DNA of 64,000 bases, taken from NCBI GenBank assembly GCA_023055505.1, contig JALIRH010000035.1, forward strand, positions 3,032,382 through 3,096,381, given 5' to 3'. Each line of letters opens with the position of its first letter. Position 1 is the first letter of the stretch. The notes beneath the pieces were generated by a model. It had not been told where the DNA came from. It did no database searches and saw only the letters and a list, made by a program, of their open reading frames with translations. The position numbers were made by a program, and so were the translations under genes. This DNA comes from Callipepla californica brunnescens (Eukaryota; Chordata; Aves; Galliformes; Odontophoridae). Positions 1 through 10,994 of this stretch are shown here, one piece after another.

Positions 1-429
1 CTCAGCAGTGCAGCAGTGCTTCCTTCACGAGGAGCGCAGCGGATGGAGCGAAGCTGCAGCTCACCAGTGCCATCAAATCAAGCATGAACATAGCAGAGCC
101 CCGTGCTTAAAATGGCATTATCAGCATGCTCTGTGGGAACCGGGGATCCAAATCCCTTTGCATTCACTTGGCATAATCTTTGAGAAATCTCTTCCCAACT
201 GTTTTTAAATAAATCCTGTTAAATTCCGCAGAGAATTCTCCTTATCTCTCCACACCTGTGTGCCAGCCCTGTCTGCTCCTACCTTTTTTTTTCCCCCCAC
301 ATTTGGACAAAAGAGAGCGTATCTGCGTGTGTCAGTGTGTCTGCAAGGAACTAAAGAGACAATTATCTTCAGCTGAAAATAAACATCACGAAACTATAGA
401 TGCCTAATTTTTGCACCTGGAAGATCCTC
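1..429. other. Unique noncoding DNA
   Basis: No repeat family, exon or RNA gene is recognisable here. The open frame at 8-208 begins at an ordinary ATG, has low-complexity wording and no domain, and is not called. Confidence 0.5.
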
Positions 430-620
430 TTACAGCCATTCACTGCTAATCACTCTTAGCTAATAAATGAATAGAATAACTAATGTGATTAGAGTAATTT
501 GCCTATTCATCGGGAATATTAAATGAATTGAATATTTTGTATTGGGCCATCTCTCCGCATAGCCCTGATACTGTAATTAGCCCCATCTCTATTTCTTTGG
601 CAAAGTCACCACGTTGGGTT
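430..620. other. Candidate conserved noncoding element with inverted homeodomain-type motif
   Basis: The block is AT-rich and high-complexity, without microsatellite content. CTAATCAC at 446-453 is mirrored by GTGATTAG at 485-492, a perfect 8-bp inverted pair whose cores (TAATC/GATTA) resemble bicoid-class homeodomain sites. A further TAATTAG core lies near 575. Conservation is inferred from texture only, since no alignment could be run. It could equally be ordinary AT-rich spacer. Confidence 0.3.
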
Positions 621-1552
621 CACTCTGCATGCTGGGACAGATGGACCCCAATGCCCCATGGTCACTCCTTCTGCCATACTTCCCAGCTGAAACCATGGCA
701 CCCCTCAAAGGACATCAAGGTGATCCTCCAGGCAATGAGAATCCTGAAAACAGGAGTGGCAGCTGTGCTGTGGTGTTACAGAGGACTCAAGCTGATGTTG
801 AATTAGGCAACAGATAACACACCATAGCCAACGAGCAGGTAATCAGATGGGGATTTGGAATATATCTGCTAAAGGAAAAGAGTCATTCGGGTCTGGGATA
901 TATCTCAAGTCCATGCGAGATTCTTTGGGAGAAGGCAGGAAAGATTTAGAAAAGTGATTCTGGTTCTTATCCATGCCTAGCGAATAATGGCAACCTATAG
1001 TGCAACACAGAAACGATACATTAATAAAATTGCCAAAGATGATCTGTCACTTCCTCTTGGTGAGGAGCCAAAGCATTTTATAAAAAGCATTTGCACTTAA
1101 CCAGAATGATATCATAATCTGCCTCAGCTCGATCTTTTCATGCCTTCCTGGTGCTCCACAAAGCAGACATCAAGGTTTGCAGGAGACATCCTCAAAACGC
1201 CGCATTAAAATTAAAAGGGGAAGAGCCCATCGAAAAGCTGCACAAACAGAATCACCTTCAGCAAAACCTTGAGCATGAAATACGTGGCACCGTGCATGCT
1301 CGTAGCAGGAGAGGAAATTAAGAGGAGAAAACAATGAATTATTGAAGGCTTCAGGGTTCTCTAGTCTGTCTGGCTAGATCTGAAATCAAGATGTCACTGT
1401 GATCTCTTTCGAGGTCTCTTGCTGTCTTTGATTGGAGCAATGCAGATGTGAGCCAGGGCATAATGAGGGTTCGTTTGGGTTTTGTCTCCCCGCTTTGCAT
1501 TAACAGCTGTTTGCACTGACCTCATGCAGTCCCACATCTCTTCTCTCTGTTA
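621..1552. other. Unique noncoding DNA
   Basis: Two overlapping open frames (528-806 and 614-817) lack any domain and are judged chance. Nothing else is recognised in this stretch. Confidence 0.45.
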
Positions 1553-1597
1553 ATCTCTCTCTCTCTCTTTTTTTAATTAGTTTTTTTTTTTTTTTCT
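1553..1597 (+). repeat. (TC)n followed by poly(T)
   Basis: A TC dinucleotide run of about eight units passes through TTTTTTTAATTAG into a run of about 15 T. This is a polypyrimidine simple repeat on the plus strand. It resembles a splice-acceptor tract, but no convincing AG-exon follows. Confidence 0.85.
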
Positions 1598-3312
1598 CCT
1601 AAGAAAAACAGAATGAAACAAAAGAAACAGAGAAATACAAAGACCTGGGGAGTTGAAAACCTCCCCCTGGCATTCTGGCAGGCAATAGCGTTCATCCTTA
1701 TTAAAGATACCTCCCCACACCTCTCAGGCATCCCAATGCTGAAGCAGGATCTGGGTTCCCATTTTCCAGGTGTGCCACAATGCAAACACAGAGCTACCTG
1801 GAGAGCATCCCCCGCTGTACAGATGAGGCAAAGTCCCTTCTCAATGCTCTTTCATCTGACTTGTCACCACGCAGCAGCTTCTTTCTCACCTACCCACAGC
1901 TCCTCACCATTATTTAGCTTTCCCTTAGGCCTGGGGTTTTCACTGTGCACCCCAAATGCATCTCACCGATTTACTTTGATATCTTTCATCTCTTTCCCCC
2001 CGACCCTCCCCAGATTTATCCTTGCAGATTGCTTTCAGATTGCAAAGTGTATAACACCGATTCGGGGGTTGTTGTGGGGAAACGCCATACAAATGAATAA
2101 GTTATAATAATAATAACACATTACAGTGATAATGATGGATGTGTTTTAAACAAAGCCTCTGGCTGCCAGTGTGGAGGAGCTATGGAAAAATCAAAGATAA
2201 TCCTGCATGAGGAGAATTGTAATGAGAAAGACCTGGAATACGTTATCTCTCTGAGCCGCCCCTCTCTGCTCGCCCAGAACAGGATGCCCCAGTTTGCCTA
2301 CAGACTGTGTCAGGGCTCTAGCTAAATTTAGGGCCAGGTGTTGGGCTGGTGTCAGCTGCTGGAGGGCTGGTGATAGAAGTGAAGCTGCGTGAGCTCCTCG
2401 CTGGGTGCCCTTCTCCTACAGTGAGGCTTGGCCCTGGGGCGGGACCCCATTGTGCTCAGCAGCCCGTCCCATCCTCAAAGCCCTTATATAAATACATGTA
2501 GATGTATAAATAAAACAGAGCAAAGCGAAAAGATTGGAAGCCACCCAACGGGTCAGTGGCAGAACCAGGGCGAGCTCCTGCACTTCTCACCTCTTTTCAG
2601 TGTCCCTTCCATCCATTGCCCCACGCTGTCCCCAGGAGAAACCTGCTCTGAGCGCTGTGTTTTTCTGCTCAGAGGAGGCTGGGCTGTGGTTTAATGCAGC
2701 TATTGTCTGGAGACAAAATGCGGATGTTAGGTCAAACGCATTGCCTGCAGAATGCAGCAGAGATTGAATCAATTGGATTCTTAGGAATACTGGAGCAAAC
2801 TGCTGGTTTCCATGGATAACGCGATTTTATAACAGGCGCCTCATGAATTACCCCAGTGCTTGTGTATACAGCACCAGCTGTTCGACAAAAGATCACCTCC
2901 AAAACAGGTAAAACACAGACAGAGTGACGCCCACCATTAACGTGGACACGTGCAGCTCGATGGTGGGTACACAGCATCTCTGCCACCGTGGGGTCTGATG
3001 TGCAGGGGCACGGGTCCAGCTCAGCACAGGGACAGCCACCTCATCCACATCATTGTCAGCAACTGAGCCTAAAGGCTGAGGAATGCTGAGGCTGAAGGAT
3101 AAAGGATCTCCTGTGTCCTTGGGGGGCTCCTGGGGGCTTTGCCTGCTCCCCCTGTGCTGAGCCAACATCCCCATTCCATCTGCTACCTACAGCTCTCCAC
3201 CCGCAGGACAGCTTCTAGGACCCTGTGAAAGTAATCTCATGATTTATTGGGTTTTATAACAATGGCAATGAGCAAGGCAGCTTTTTAAGCAGCTAACTGA
3301 ATTGTGATGTGC
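1598..3312. other. Unique noncoding DNA
   Basis: The 164-residue frame at 1613-2107 is open but has no domain, no homologous-looking motif and no exon signals. A short ATAATAATAATAA run lies at about 2105-2117. The DNA around 2200-2600 is G+C-richer than its neighbours but not CpG-dense. Confidence 0.45.
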
Positions 3313-3340
3313 TTTTTTTTTTTTTTTCTTTTTTTTTTTC
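3313..3340 (+). repeat. Poly(T) tract
   Basis: An almost pure T tract broken by two single C positions, followed by CCTTCTCGCAG. The arrangement looks like a polypyrimidine tract with an AG, but the sequence downstream gives no recognisable exon. Reverse-strand poly(A) of an old retroelement is an alternative. Confidence 0.75.
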
Positions 3341-4544
3341 CTTCTCGCAGCACAATGTGGATCTATTTAGCCTTATAGCTACAATTTCAGCCTTTCTTTG
3401 CCCATGAGAAAGGCTGGTAAATGGGATTTGTGCTAGAAGCTATAGGGGAGAATATCTTTTAATTAACCAGGAGGGCAGCTTGGGGAAGATCTAGCACCAT
3501 CTCCTAGCTGGGTTTCTAGCATACACAAAGTAAGGTGGAAAAATAATAGAAAACCACTTCCCAGAGACGTGGATCTCCCTGATGTAATGGGGCTGTGGCA
3601 GTGGGGACTGCCCCAGCACGGGTGCAGCACAGCAGGGACCTCATCCCATCCCACCCGAGGTGTGCTGAGGATGGGGGCAGCTCCCTGCCCTCTGGAGATG
3701 CAAATCCGCTGTGCTGAGGTCAGAGAAGTGACGCTGCTTAGCAGCAGAGGAAGACGGTCTGTTTATTTTCAAGGCAAGGCAATCCAAACCTCTCATTACG
3801 GTGCTGGTGGAGAAATATTTTTCCAAAGAACACAGAATTCCTCTGTCCAGAAAGCACAAACTCTGCACAGGTCCTGTCTGCATTGGTGGTGCTGCTGGGC
3901 TTGGCTCGGGTGCTCAGTGTGGACCACAGTTCCATCCCTGCCTCATTCAGCACCTGCTGGACCATCATGTCCCACCAGGAATTACATCCCTGTGACTTTT
4001 GGAACCACGGGGAGGTCAGAATGGAGGTAAACCTTCTGGTTCAGGGAGAAGCTGGAGAGAACAAGCCTTAAAAAGAGCAGAGAACCTACAGCAGAGCTCG
4101 CTCCACAAATAGCACTGCCACCGCAAAAGCTTCAGTGGGAGCCCTCAACTCAGTGAAGCTGAAACGAGGCACAAGTCCAACCAAAACCAAACCCCATTAG
4201 CACCAGGACTTGAGGGAGTAGAGACGTGTGCGTGGACCTGAGGGATGGCCCCAAGCCCACAGCCTGAGCTGCCATACCCCCACCACTTGGGTCCATCTAG
4301 CCCTGGAGCAGCACCAGCTCCATCCCTCCTGTGGCCCCATCTCGCTCTCCGTGTTGCCCTGTGGTGCTCACTGCCAAAGTCTCGCTGTGTTTTACTGGAC
4401 GAGGCACGCAAGTTCAATTTACATTTTATTTGAGCAATGTTTCATCTTGTTCCTGTGTGTCTCTGCTGGTGATGAGGCAGTAAGAAGCTGACGAAATTTA
4501 TTTCTGCTCTTTCTGCCGCGCTGTATAAATAAAGGAAAAGAAAT
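3341..4544. other. Unique noncoding DNA
   Basis: Several overlapping frames of 60-150 residues (longest 3569-4030) are compositionally unremarkable and lack domains. No repeat family is recognised. Confidence 0.45.
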
Positions 4545-4690
4545 AAAATACTTCTCCAACAGGAAGTGTGAATGCTTTAATGCTTTGTTTAAATATGCAG
4601 TTGAGAGACTGTATTTATCACACAGCATCTGTATGAGTCTGCAGCTGAAATTCACTCTCTCAAATTAAAAGATCTCAGTCACATCCATTT
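4545..4690. other. Candidate conserved noncoding element
   Basis: High-complexity AT-rich sequence including TTTAAATATGCAG and GAAATTCACTCTCTCAAATT. No repeat family matches. The texture is that of avian enhancer-type elements, but conservation is not demonstrated. Confidence 0.3.
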
Positions 4691-5523
4691 TATACCTGTG
4701 TCACACCACTGAGCTCAGTGGGTTTACTCCTAAATCTGTGCTGGGAAAGGATTGTGGCATAAGGTTCATAGAATGGAATATCCCACAGTATGCTTCCCAG
4801 GTACTGCGGATTGTAGCTGGCAGGCTGCATTTCCTGAGAATAATTGGTGTACACTGGCACTGAGTGAGATTTATATCCCTGCGCCTCTGCCTGTATACAA
4901 TAAGATTTAAGCAACGCGGGCGCTAGAGAAAGTGGACAGTAAAGCGTACAGTATTTGGAAATAAACATAAAGTAAAATGGCATGACATCCTGTTTCACTT
5001 AAAATGTAAATGGTGAGGCGTTCGGAGCGTGATTCACAGCCTTTCTAAAAGCACAAACATTTTTCCTTCAGCACCCCCAGTTCCTTACCACACATAAGGG
5101 AATATCTTTTCAGCATCAAGAAATCCCCCATGCTGGGTTTCTCCTGATTTTCTTTGCTTCCCAGAGGGATGGACATGGATCCTAAGGAGCAGCTGAATGC
5201 CACTCTTTTCCCCTTGGTGTCTTGAACTGAAATGTGGACATCTTGGTTCAAGCTAAGCACAGTCTTGTTGTATTTACCTCCGCAAACCCAGCACAAGTGA
5301 TGCCATGCCTCCCCCAGCAGAGTCCCTACACATCCCTGAGCCCTTAGGACAGTTGCACAAGGACCAAACAGGGTTTGACCTCCAGCAAACCCACACCTCG
5401 ATGGGGCCTGCTGCTCCAGACCACAGCACACGGCACAGCCATCATTTCTCCTATATCAAGGCAGGAGCCATAAACCAAACCTGGTGCAACAGGCACGTTG
5501 GGGTCTCAAAAAACAACATCTGG
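4691..5523. other. Unique noncoding DNA
   Basis: Minus-strand frames at 4690-4998 (102 residues) and 5045-5431 (128 residues) are open but carry no recognisable family features. They are judged chance frames. Confidence 0.45.
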
Positions 5524-5711
5524 GGATAACCCCAAATCATGGTACACCAAAAGAATGACCCAAGTCATGATACATCAAAAGGATGATCTCAACTTGATGT
5601 ACATTGGTTTATGGCCCCAATTCACAGTACCCAAAAGGATGACCCTAAGTCATGGTACCCCAAAAGGATGACCCCAAGTTATGGTACATCAAAAGGATGA
5701 CCCCAGCTCAT
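5524..5711 (+). repeat. 29-bp minisatellite
   Basis: About six and a half tandem units close to GGATGACCCCAAGTCATGG followed by TACATCAAAA. The clearest units are 5637-5665 and 5666-5694, each exactly 29 bp. Units at 5524-5552 (29 bp) and 5553-5580 (28 bp) are recognisable. The stretch 5581-5636 is two decayed units, and 5695-5711 is a partial unit. Homogeneity is greatest at the right end, so the youngest duplications probably lie there. Every unit carries an ATG in the same phase, because 29 is not a multiple of three and the frame rotates between units. No coding role is inferred. Confidence 0.85.
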
Positions 5712-5879
5712 TTCTACCCACCCTCCTCTTCCTCTCCAGGTGCTCAGGGAGGAAGCACCCTGTTCTGGCTGGACATGGGGTTGTTTATAGGGTCATTGTA
5801 GGACCTGAGCAAAGCCTGGAGCTGCCAACCCACTCCTTGCAGCACCGCCAAACAAGCCCCGGCTTCCAGGCCCTTAAAT

Positions 5880-6295
5880 CTTTAATAACCTTTCTTTTCT
5901 CTGCTCAGAGCTCACAAGTACAAGCGTACATCTTCAGAGATCAAACCGAATCCTTAATTTAACCAGCTATTAATAAGGGTTAAATCCGCCGGCTGCCGCG
6001 GCCCCCTCGGCCGGCGCTGCCTCGGCCGCGCGCGATCAATGGAGCGGGGAAGCCTGAAGGGCGTCCATTTTGCAAAGCCGTAATGAATCATTTTTCCTTC
6101 GCAAATCTGGCAAACTTCAATCCTGGTTCCTGCAGCCTCCCTTTCACATGTCCAAGCCCTCTGTGACACATCAAATTTAATGAGACTGCACAGACCTCAA
6201 ATAAGGCACTGTAGCACTGCTGGGATACTTTATTAAGGAGGATCAGACAGAATGTGTTCGCTGTTTAAGAGCCTTTAAAGGCAAATTACACTTCA
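5880..6295. other. Candidate conserved regulatory block with internal CpG-dense insert
   Basis: AT-rich, high-complexity DNA (CCTTAATTTAACC, TATTAATAAGGG, CATCAAATTTAATGAG, TACTTTATTAAGG) flanks an abrupt G+C core. From 5986 to 6034 I count 12 CpG in 48 bp, which is far above the local background in a genome where CpG is normally depleted. This suggests protection from methylation or strong sequence constraint. No exon is visible. The frame at 5954-6169 on the minus strand crosses the core but reads as low-complexity Arg/Pro. It could be a small orphan CpG island, a distal enhancer or an unannotated promoter. Confidence 0.45.
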
Positions 6296-6299
6296 TTTT

Positions 6300-6324
6300 G
6301 GGGGGACGAGAGGGGGGAAGGGGG
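6300..6324 (+). other. G-run cluster (possible G-quadruplex)
   Basis: Runs of six, six and five G (6300-6305, 6312-6317, 6320-6324) within 25 bp. Long runs can split to supply four G-tracts, so intramolecular quadruplex formation on the plus strand is possible. It lies directly beyond the CpG-dense block. Confidence 0.5.
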
Positions 6325-6639
6325 AAGCCTCCCATTTTTTTTCAGTCCTTTGCCCTCCTCAAGAAGTTATTCCACAGGCCAGCTCAAATAGCGTTAAGGT
6401 TTCTGCAAACAGGCAGGGCAGTAAAATTGGCAGCGAGGTGCTGAGGTAGGACACAGACAAAGAAACATGTTATTTCACAAAACACTCATCAGCACAACCT
6501 GCCTCTGACATGCCCCGTGAGGCAACGCTGCTCCCTGCCAGCGGGCACTGCCCTGTTCAGACCAAAGTGGGGCCACATGAACCCTCCATGGGAATTCCAG
6601 GGGAGAAAGGGGAAAATCCCACATTATTTTTTACTGTAA

Positions 6640-6735
6640 TACAGAATCGTAAGGTCATTAATATTGGAAAAGACTACTAAGGTTATCAAGCCCAACTGCT
6701 GACCCATCATCACCATGCCCAGCAACTACCTCACC
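6640..6735 (-). mobile_element. CR1 LINE 3' fragment
   Basis: Read on the plus strand, ACAGAATCGTAAGGTCATTA followed by GGAAAAGACTACTAAGG and CAAGCCCAACTGCTGACC is the reverse complement of the avian CR1 3' end. CR1 is the dominant non-LTR retrotransposon of birds and is nearly always 5'-truncated. The element's 3' end is at the low coordinate. It is substantially diverged and cannot be active. Confidence 0.8.
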
Positions 6736-8360
6736 AAACTTCTCTGCACCCACACTGGTTTAGCTCAGCACTGGAAAGAGTCCATCTCAGCACACTCTGG
6801 CTGGTGGAGATGTTTGAAACCCAACTAACATACATGGAGATACAGAGGAAAGTGAATTTTAAAGAAAACCATTTCTTTATGGTTTTCTGTCTCTGCTGCA
6901 ATGCATCACCGGACAAGGCTACGAAAGCCAAGGTGTCTACCAATGGATTTCAACTCCGTTATTCTTTTTAGGAAGATTTAAATTTGGGCTACCTGTCAGA
7001 GAGCTCTCAGGGGTATTTTAAAAGCAAAGCTAATATTGTTAGGAAATGTGAGGTCCAGACCTGGCTTCATGCTCTACAAGCACAGAAAGTGGAGTTCCCA
7101 GAGCTGGGGAAGCCCCGGGTGAGTACAGTGGGCTCAGAGGGCTGGAACCTGCTGGAGGCAAGGAGATAGTCCTATACCTGATGATTTTATACGAGTGGAG
7201 GAGAATGATAACATTCTCTTTTTAACAAAGGACCCAGCCTTCCAAAAACTGCCGTTTGAGGAAATGAATTCATTAATACATCAGACGTGCAGGATGAAAT
7301 CAGAGATGCTTCTCATGTCAGGACCACTTAGGCAGAACCTACAAATGGTCCATGATGATGACTGGCTCTGCTTTTATTCTTCATCTTTGGCACTCTGAGG
7401 AGGTCTGGAGCTTTGGATGATGAACTCAATGGCGATTTGGATCCAGGTTGCATTTTATCTGAACCACTCACATTTGGAGTCAGGAAGAATGTGGTTAATG
7501 GATCGGTTTAATGGCATCAGTTCTGATCCATCTCTAATTAAAGGGCTCTGCCAGGAATACAGTCAAGCAATTCTAATGGCCCAGAGGAAAAATTGTGAAG
7601 TCAGGTAATGAAATTTGCTTATTAGACAAAATGGGAAGAAAGAGTGCAGGGGCACAGAAATCAATATGGTAAGCAGGATGGCAACATTTAAAAAGCACTG
7701 CACATAGAAAAAAAAGCATAGGTAATGAAGTTCACTGCTGAGAAGTGTAATAACACAGATAACAAATTCTGCCCTGATAACATCCTTGAAGATGTTCACC
7801 TGGAATAGATCCAGTTCATGTAAACTTCCAAAGAATTCGTTCCGTGCTTACTCAACTGGAGAATTACCCCAGCTCTCACTTTTTGTGACTCATGGTGCTT
7901 TTATAGACTGCTCCTGCCGCATCCCTTTGAGGGTGTGTATAGAGGAACATGCCTAGTATATGTTAACAATATGGTACACGACTCAGCTGTGCTGGTGAGG
8001 ATGGGGAAGGGCAGGGACACTCCTGAAGCCTGGACACTGGTTGGACAGATGCTATAACGGCCCTAATGAGCCCTGATAGATGTATGGCACAACTACACCC
8101 ACCAAACTATTGGCTGCAACCCCATTTTTAACCAAGGGCTGTTTAGATCTGGTCCCACCTTATCCATTAGCATGGGGAAAACAGATGTAAAACACAGAGA
8201 GAAACACAGATATTGCCAAAAGGAGGGAACGAATTAATTTTGTGGTGATCTACAGAGTGCGAGCCAGGAGAATATTTGATTGAGATAGCAACAAAACCCT
8301 CCCATTGCAGGCAGGTAGTGGGAAAGCAAGGAGCAAACCTCGTTGGCCACTTCTGTTTTT
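6736..8360. other. Unique noncoding DNA
   Basis: Short frames (60-80 residues) only. No repeat family, RNA gene or exon is recognised. AT-rich segments near 7230-7800 have moderately high complexity but no distinctive motif. Confidence 0.45.
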
Positions 8361-8418
8361 TGGGGTTGGTTTGGTTGGTTGGTTGGTTTTTGGTGCTGGT
8401 GTTTTGTTGTTTTTTTTT
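8361..8418 (+). repeat. (TTGG)n and T-rich simple repeat
   Basis: Four to five GGTT/TTGG units, then GTTTTGTTG and a T tract. Simple low-complexity sequence. The frame at 8276-8491 that crosses it translates to hydrophobic repeats only because of this composition. Confidence 0.8.
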
Positions 8419-8791
8419 AATGAAGGAGGAAAAAAGTTACCTCCAGTTTCTGAGCCCTAGCCGCAGCGCGGAGCCCTTTGTGTCTCGTTAGCCCACATAA
8501 TTGCACTCCCCCTCCTCTCCTCCGGTGGCAGAGGAATGTAGGTGGAATGTCTTTACATAGAGACCAGCTCACGCAGGGGCTGCACAATGAGGGGAAGAAA
8601 CAGGAGCCAATCTAAGTAAAGGATCAGGGAAGCTCTGGAAGGAAAATAATATTGGGCTGTCTGCTGCCACACCGACCCTGAGAAGTGCCTCCATGAATCC
8701 CCTGCTTCCTTCTGCCTTAAAACGTCCTCCTTCTCATAGGTTCAAGGGACAGATCTTCTTACAGTCTCCTTTTTAACACTTAACTTTCTCT

Positions 8792-8812
8792 CCCCCCCCT
8801 TCCCCCCCCCCC
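8792..8812 (+). repeat. Poly(C) tracts
   Basis: C8, TT, C11. The complementary strand is a pair of long G tracts with quadruplex potential. Confidence 0.85.
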
Positions 8813-10959
8813 AACACTACTTCTTTCATTCTGCTGCTGCATATATATTTACTGGCAACGGAAAAAATCAATAAAGGAGAAGGAAATGACTTGGCAGCCT
8901 TCCGAAGTGTTAAAATAATTCTCATCTAATTGAGCCCCATTGTTTTTAAACAATATTGCCAGCAGTGCAGCTAAGTAGCTTGGCCTCAGATTTCAAAAGC
9001 AACTGGTGGGTTGGGGTGGCAAAGGGGGTTTTTTGGTCCTGGTTTGAAGCCTCCTTAAAGGGTCCCCGTGTGGTTCATGAGATGTGGAACCCTGCAAATA
9101 ACAGGGTTATCCCTCCATGGTGGGATCCCCCATGTTCAGTCGTCTCATCCAAGATCTGGCCCTGCAAGCAGAAGTGTAATAGGAGGGCACCTCCCAGTAA
9201 GGCAGCCCTAGGTGTGACTGTGAGTACTCACAAAGTTGGCTTGTATCAAAGAAAGCTTGGAATGATATTAGCAGCAAACAGCTTGAACCAGGTGCATTCC
9301 AATCTGTCAGTCCTTCGTGTGAGTTATTGCTATTTAAATACAGGTTTTCAGCCCCAGCCATAGGGCACGCAGGGCTGGTGCAAGACTGTATACTGCTAAT
9401 CCTTATAGTGCACTGCTTACTGGGGTGAGTGGTAAGCTGGAAACTCTTCTGTGGGTAATTTGGGTTTTTCCACGTGTTGCTCTTGCTGAATTCTAAAACT
9501 CAGAAGAAGCAGCACAGAAACACTGGAAGTGCCAAAAGATCTTCTCTGTTCCCAGCACAAAACAGTTCCTCAGCAGCTCAGAACGGTTTCACTTTAATAA
9601 AAACCAAAGTGCTTCACTTCAATTTTGCCTTTTTTTTTAAATGTATTATACAAAAACAGCAATGAAAAGTCATTTCCAAATGGAAAATTGAAGCATTTAA
9701 TTTTGAAAAGGACGGAAAGCATGCCTCGGCTTGGCTGGAATGCTCCATCTTGATTTGAAACAGAGTAAATAACTATTTTTTCTCCTCAAAACAAAAGCCT
9801 TTCTGAGGAAGGTACAAGCTTAAATGAGAGATGTCCCATCAGAAGAGCTTCAGCCAGATTATGAGGCCCAGTGCCCTGCTCTCTATGTCTACACAGGGGA
9901 AGGACACCCCACTGAAATCCTGCAGAAGATGGCCCCATTCCTCACCTTGCTGTCTGTGCAAAACATAAGATCCATCAAGGCAGAGTTGCCAACCACTATG
10001 TGCCTGTTGATCCTGGAGCTCTACTTCTGAAGGGCTCAACTTGGGGCAGTGAGAACTTGGTTTTCACCTGCTTTGCCTTCTGACCTCCCTGTCTTCTTTG
10101 TGTACCCACCTGAGCACCATCCACCACTGAAAATCCAACCTCAGAGTCTTCTCCAAAACTCTTGGCAGCCTGAAGCGAGTCACTGATTTATAAAAAAACT
10201 GAACATAAGACCTCAGCTCCTCCAAAAGCATTACCAAAACTGCATCATCGTGAGCACAAATGATGAGTAAATCGTTCTGATGTGTTTCAAGCTCATACAG
10301 ATCCAGGTGTGCTCATAGTGCAGATGGATGCCATGTTCCCGAGCCCAGCTGAGAGCAGCCGCTCTGCTCAGGCTTACTCCAGCTCCTTTCTGCTGGGAAC
10401 GTGAACAAACCACACAGGGAGGGTTATCTGCTGCGACCCAAGGGGCAAGGGGCTCGTGTGAACAAGAATGTGCACCTCCATCCTGCCTGCTGCTGCGGTC
10501 CTGGGGAATGAGAGGACGGGTGGGAAACATCTGCCCTTCAGCTCACTCTGGTGAGGTTTCTGGGTTTATTGGCAGGAGCATGGATCCACATGGCACGCAT
10601 AATGTAGCCCATTGTGCGTGTACAACCACAAATAGGTTAAATCAATAAAAAGGGCAAACCTCAGTTCTTGTATCAAATACCATCCATATCTAATGCCTCC
10701 AGGATGCCTTCTGATCCCAGAAGGTCCTGCCTATTTGATGCCTTCCTTTCCTGGGTATCCCACAGCACTTCCCAAAGCCAAGATATTAGCTTTCCTTCAC
10801 AAAAGGAAAAAAAAATGCTTGTGAGAATGCAAAACCAATGAAAACTCTGAGCTTGACCAACCCCAGTACCGTATGTCAGCACAGCATGCCTCAGCCCTGA
10901 CCTCATGGGAGCACCAGAGGGGTGAGGTGGAAGCACCACATCCCTCCTGATGGGAAACT
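8813..10959. other. Unique noncoding DNA
   Basis: The 135-residue frame at 8956-9363 and its neighbours have no domain and no exon signals. A T-rich run at about 9630 precedes an AT-rich stretch without a recognised repeat. Confidence 0.45.
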
Positions 10960-10994
10960 CCAAAAGTCAAAAAGACTTTTGGACTCAAAAGTCC
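10960..10994 (+). repeat. Two overlapping perfect hairpins
   Basis: CCAAAAGTC (10960-10968) and GACTTTTGG (10974-10982) make a perfect 9-bp stem with an A5 loop. GGACT (10981-10985) and AGTCC (10990-10994) make a second 5-bp stem with a 4-base loop. The two share bases 10981-10982, and the AAAGTC word recurs, so alternative pairings are possible. No T-tract terminator context applies in a vertebrate. Confidence 0.7.

Noticed and set aside
1613..2107. 164-residue open frame
   Set aside because: No domain, no signal peptide or membrane pattern, no splice signals, and the frame begins just after a poly(T) tract. Chance frames of this size are expected in 64 kb.
3313..3351. Poly(T) followed by CTCGCAG as a splice acceptor
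   Set aside because: The sequence after the AG has no conserved-looking exon or donor site.
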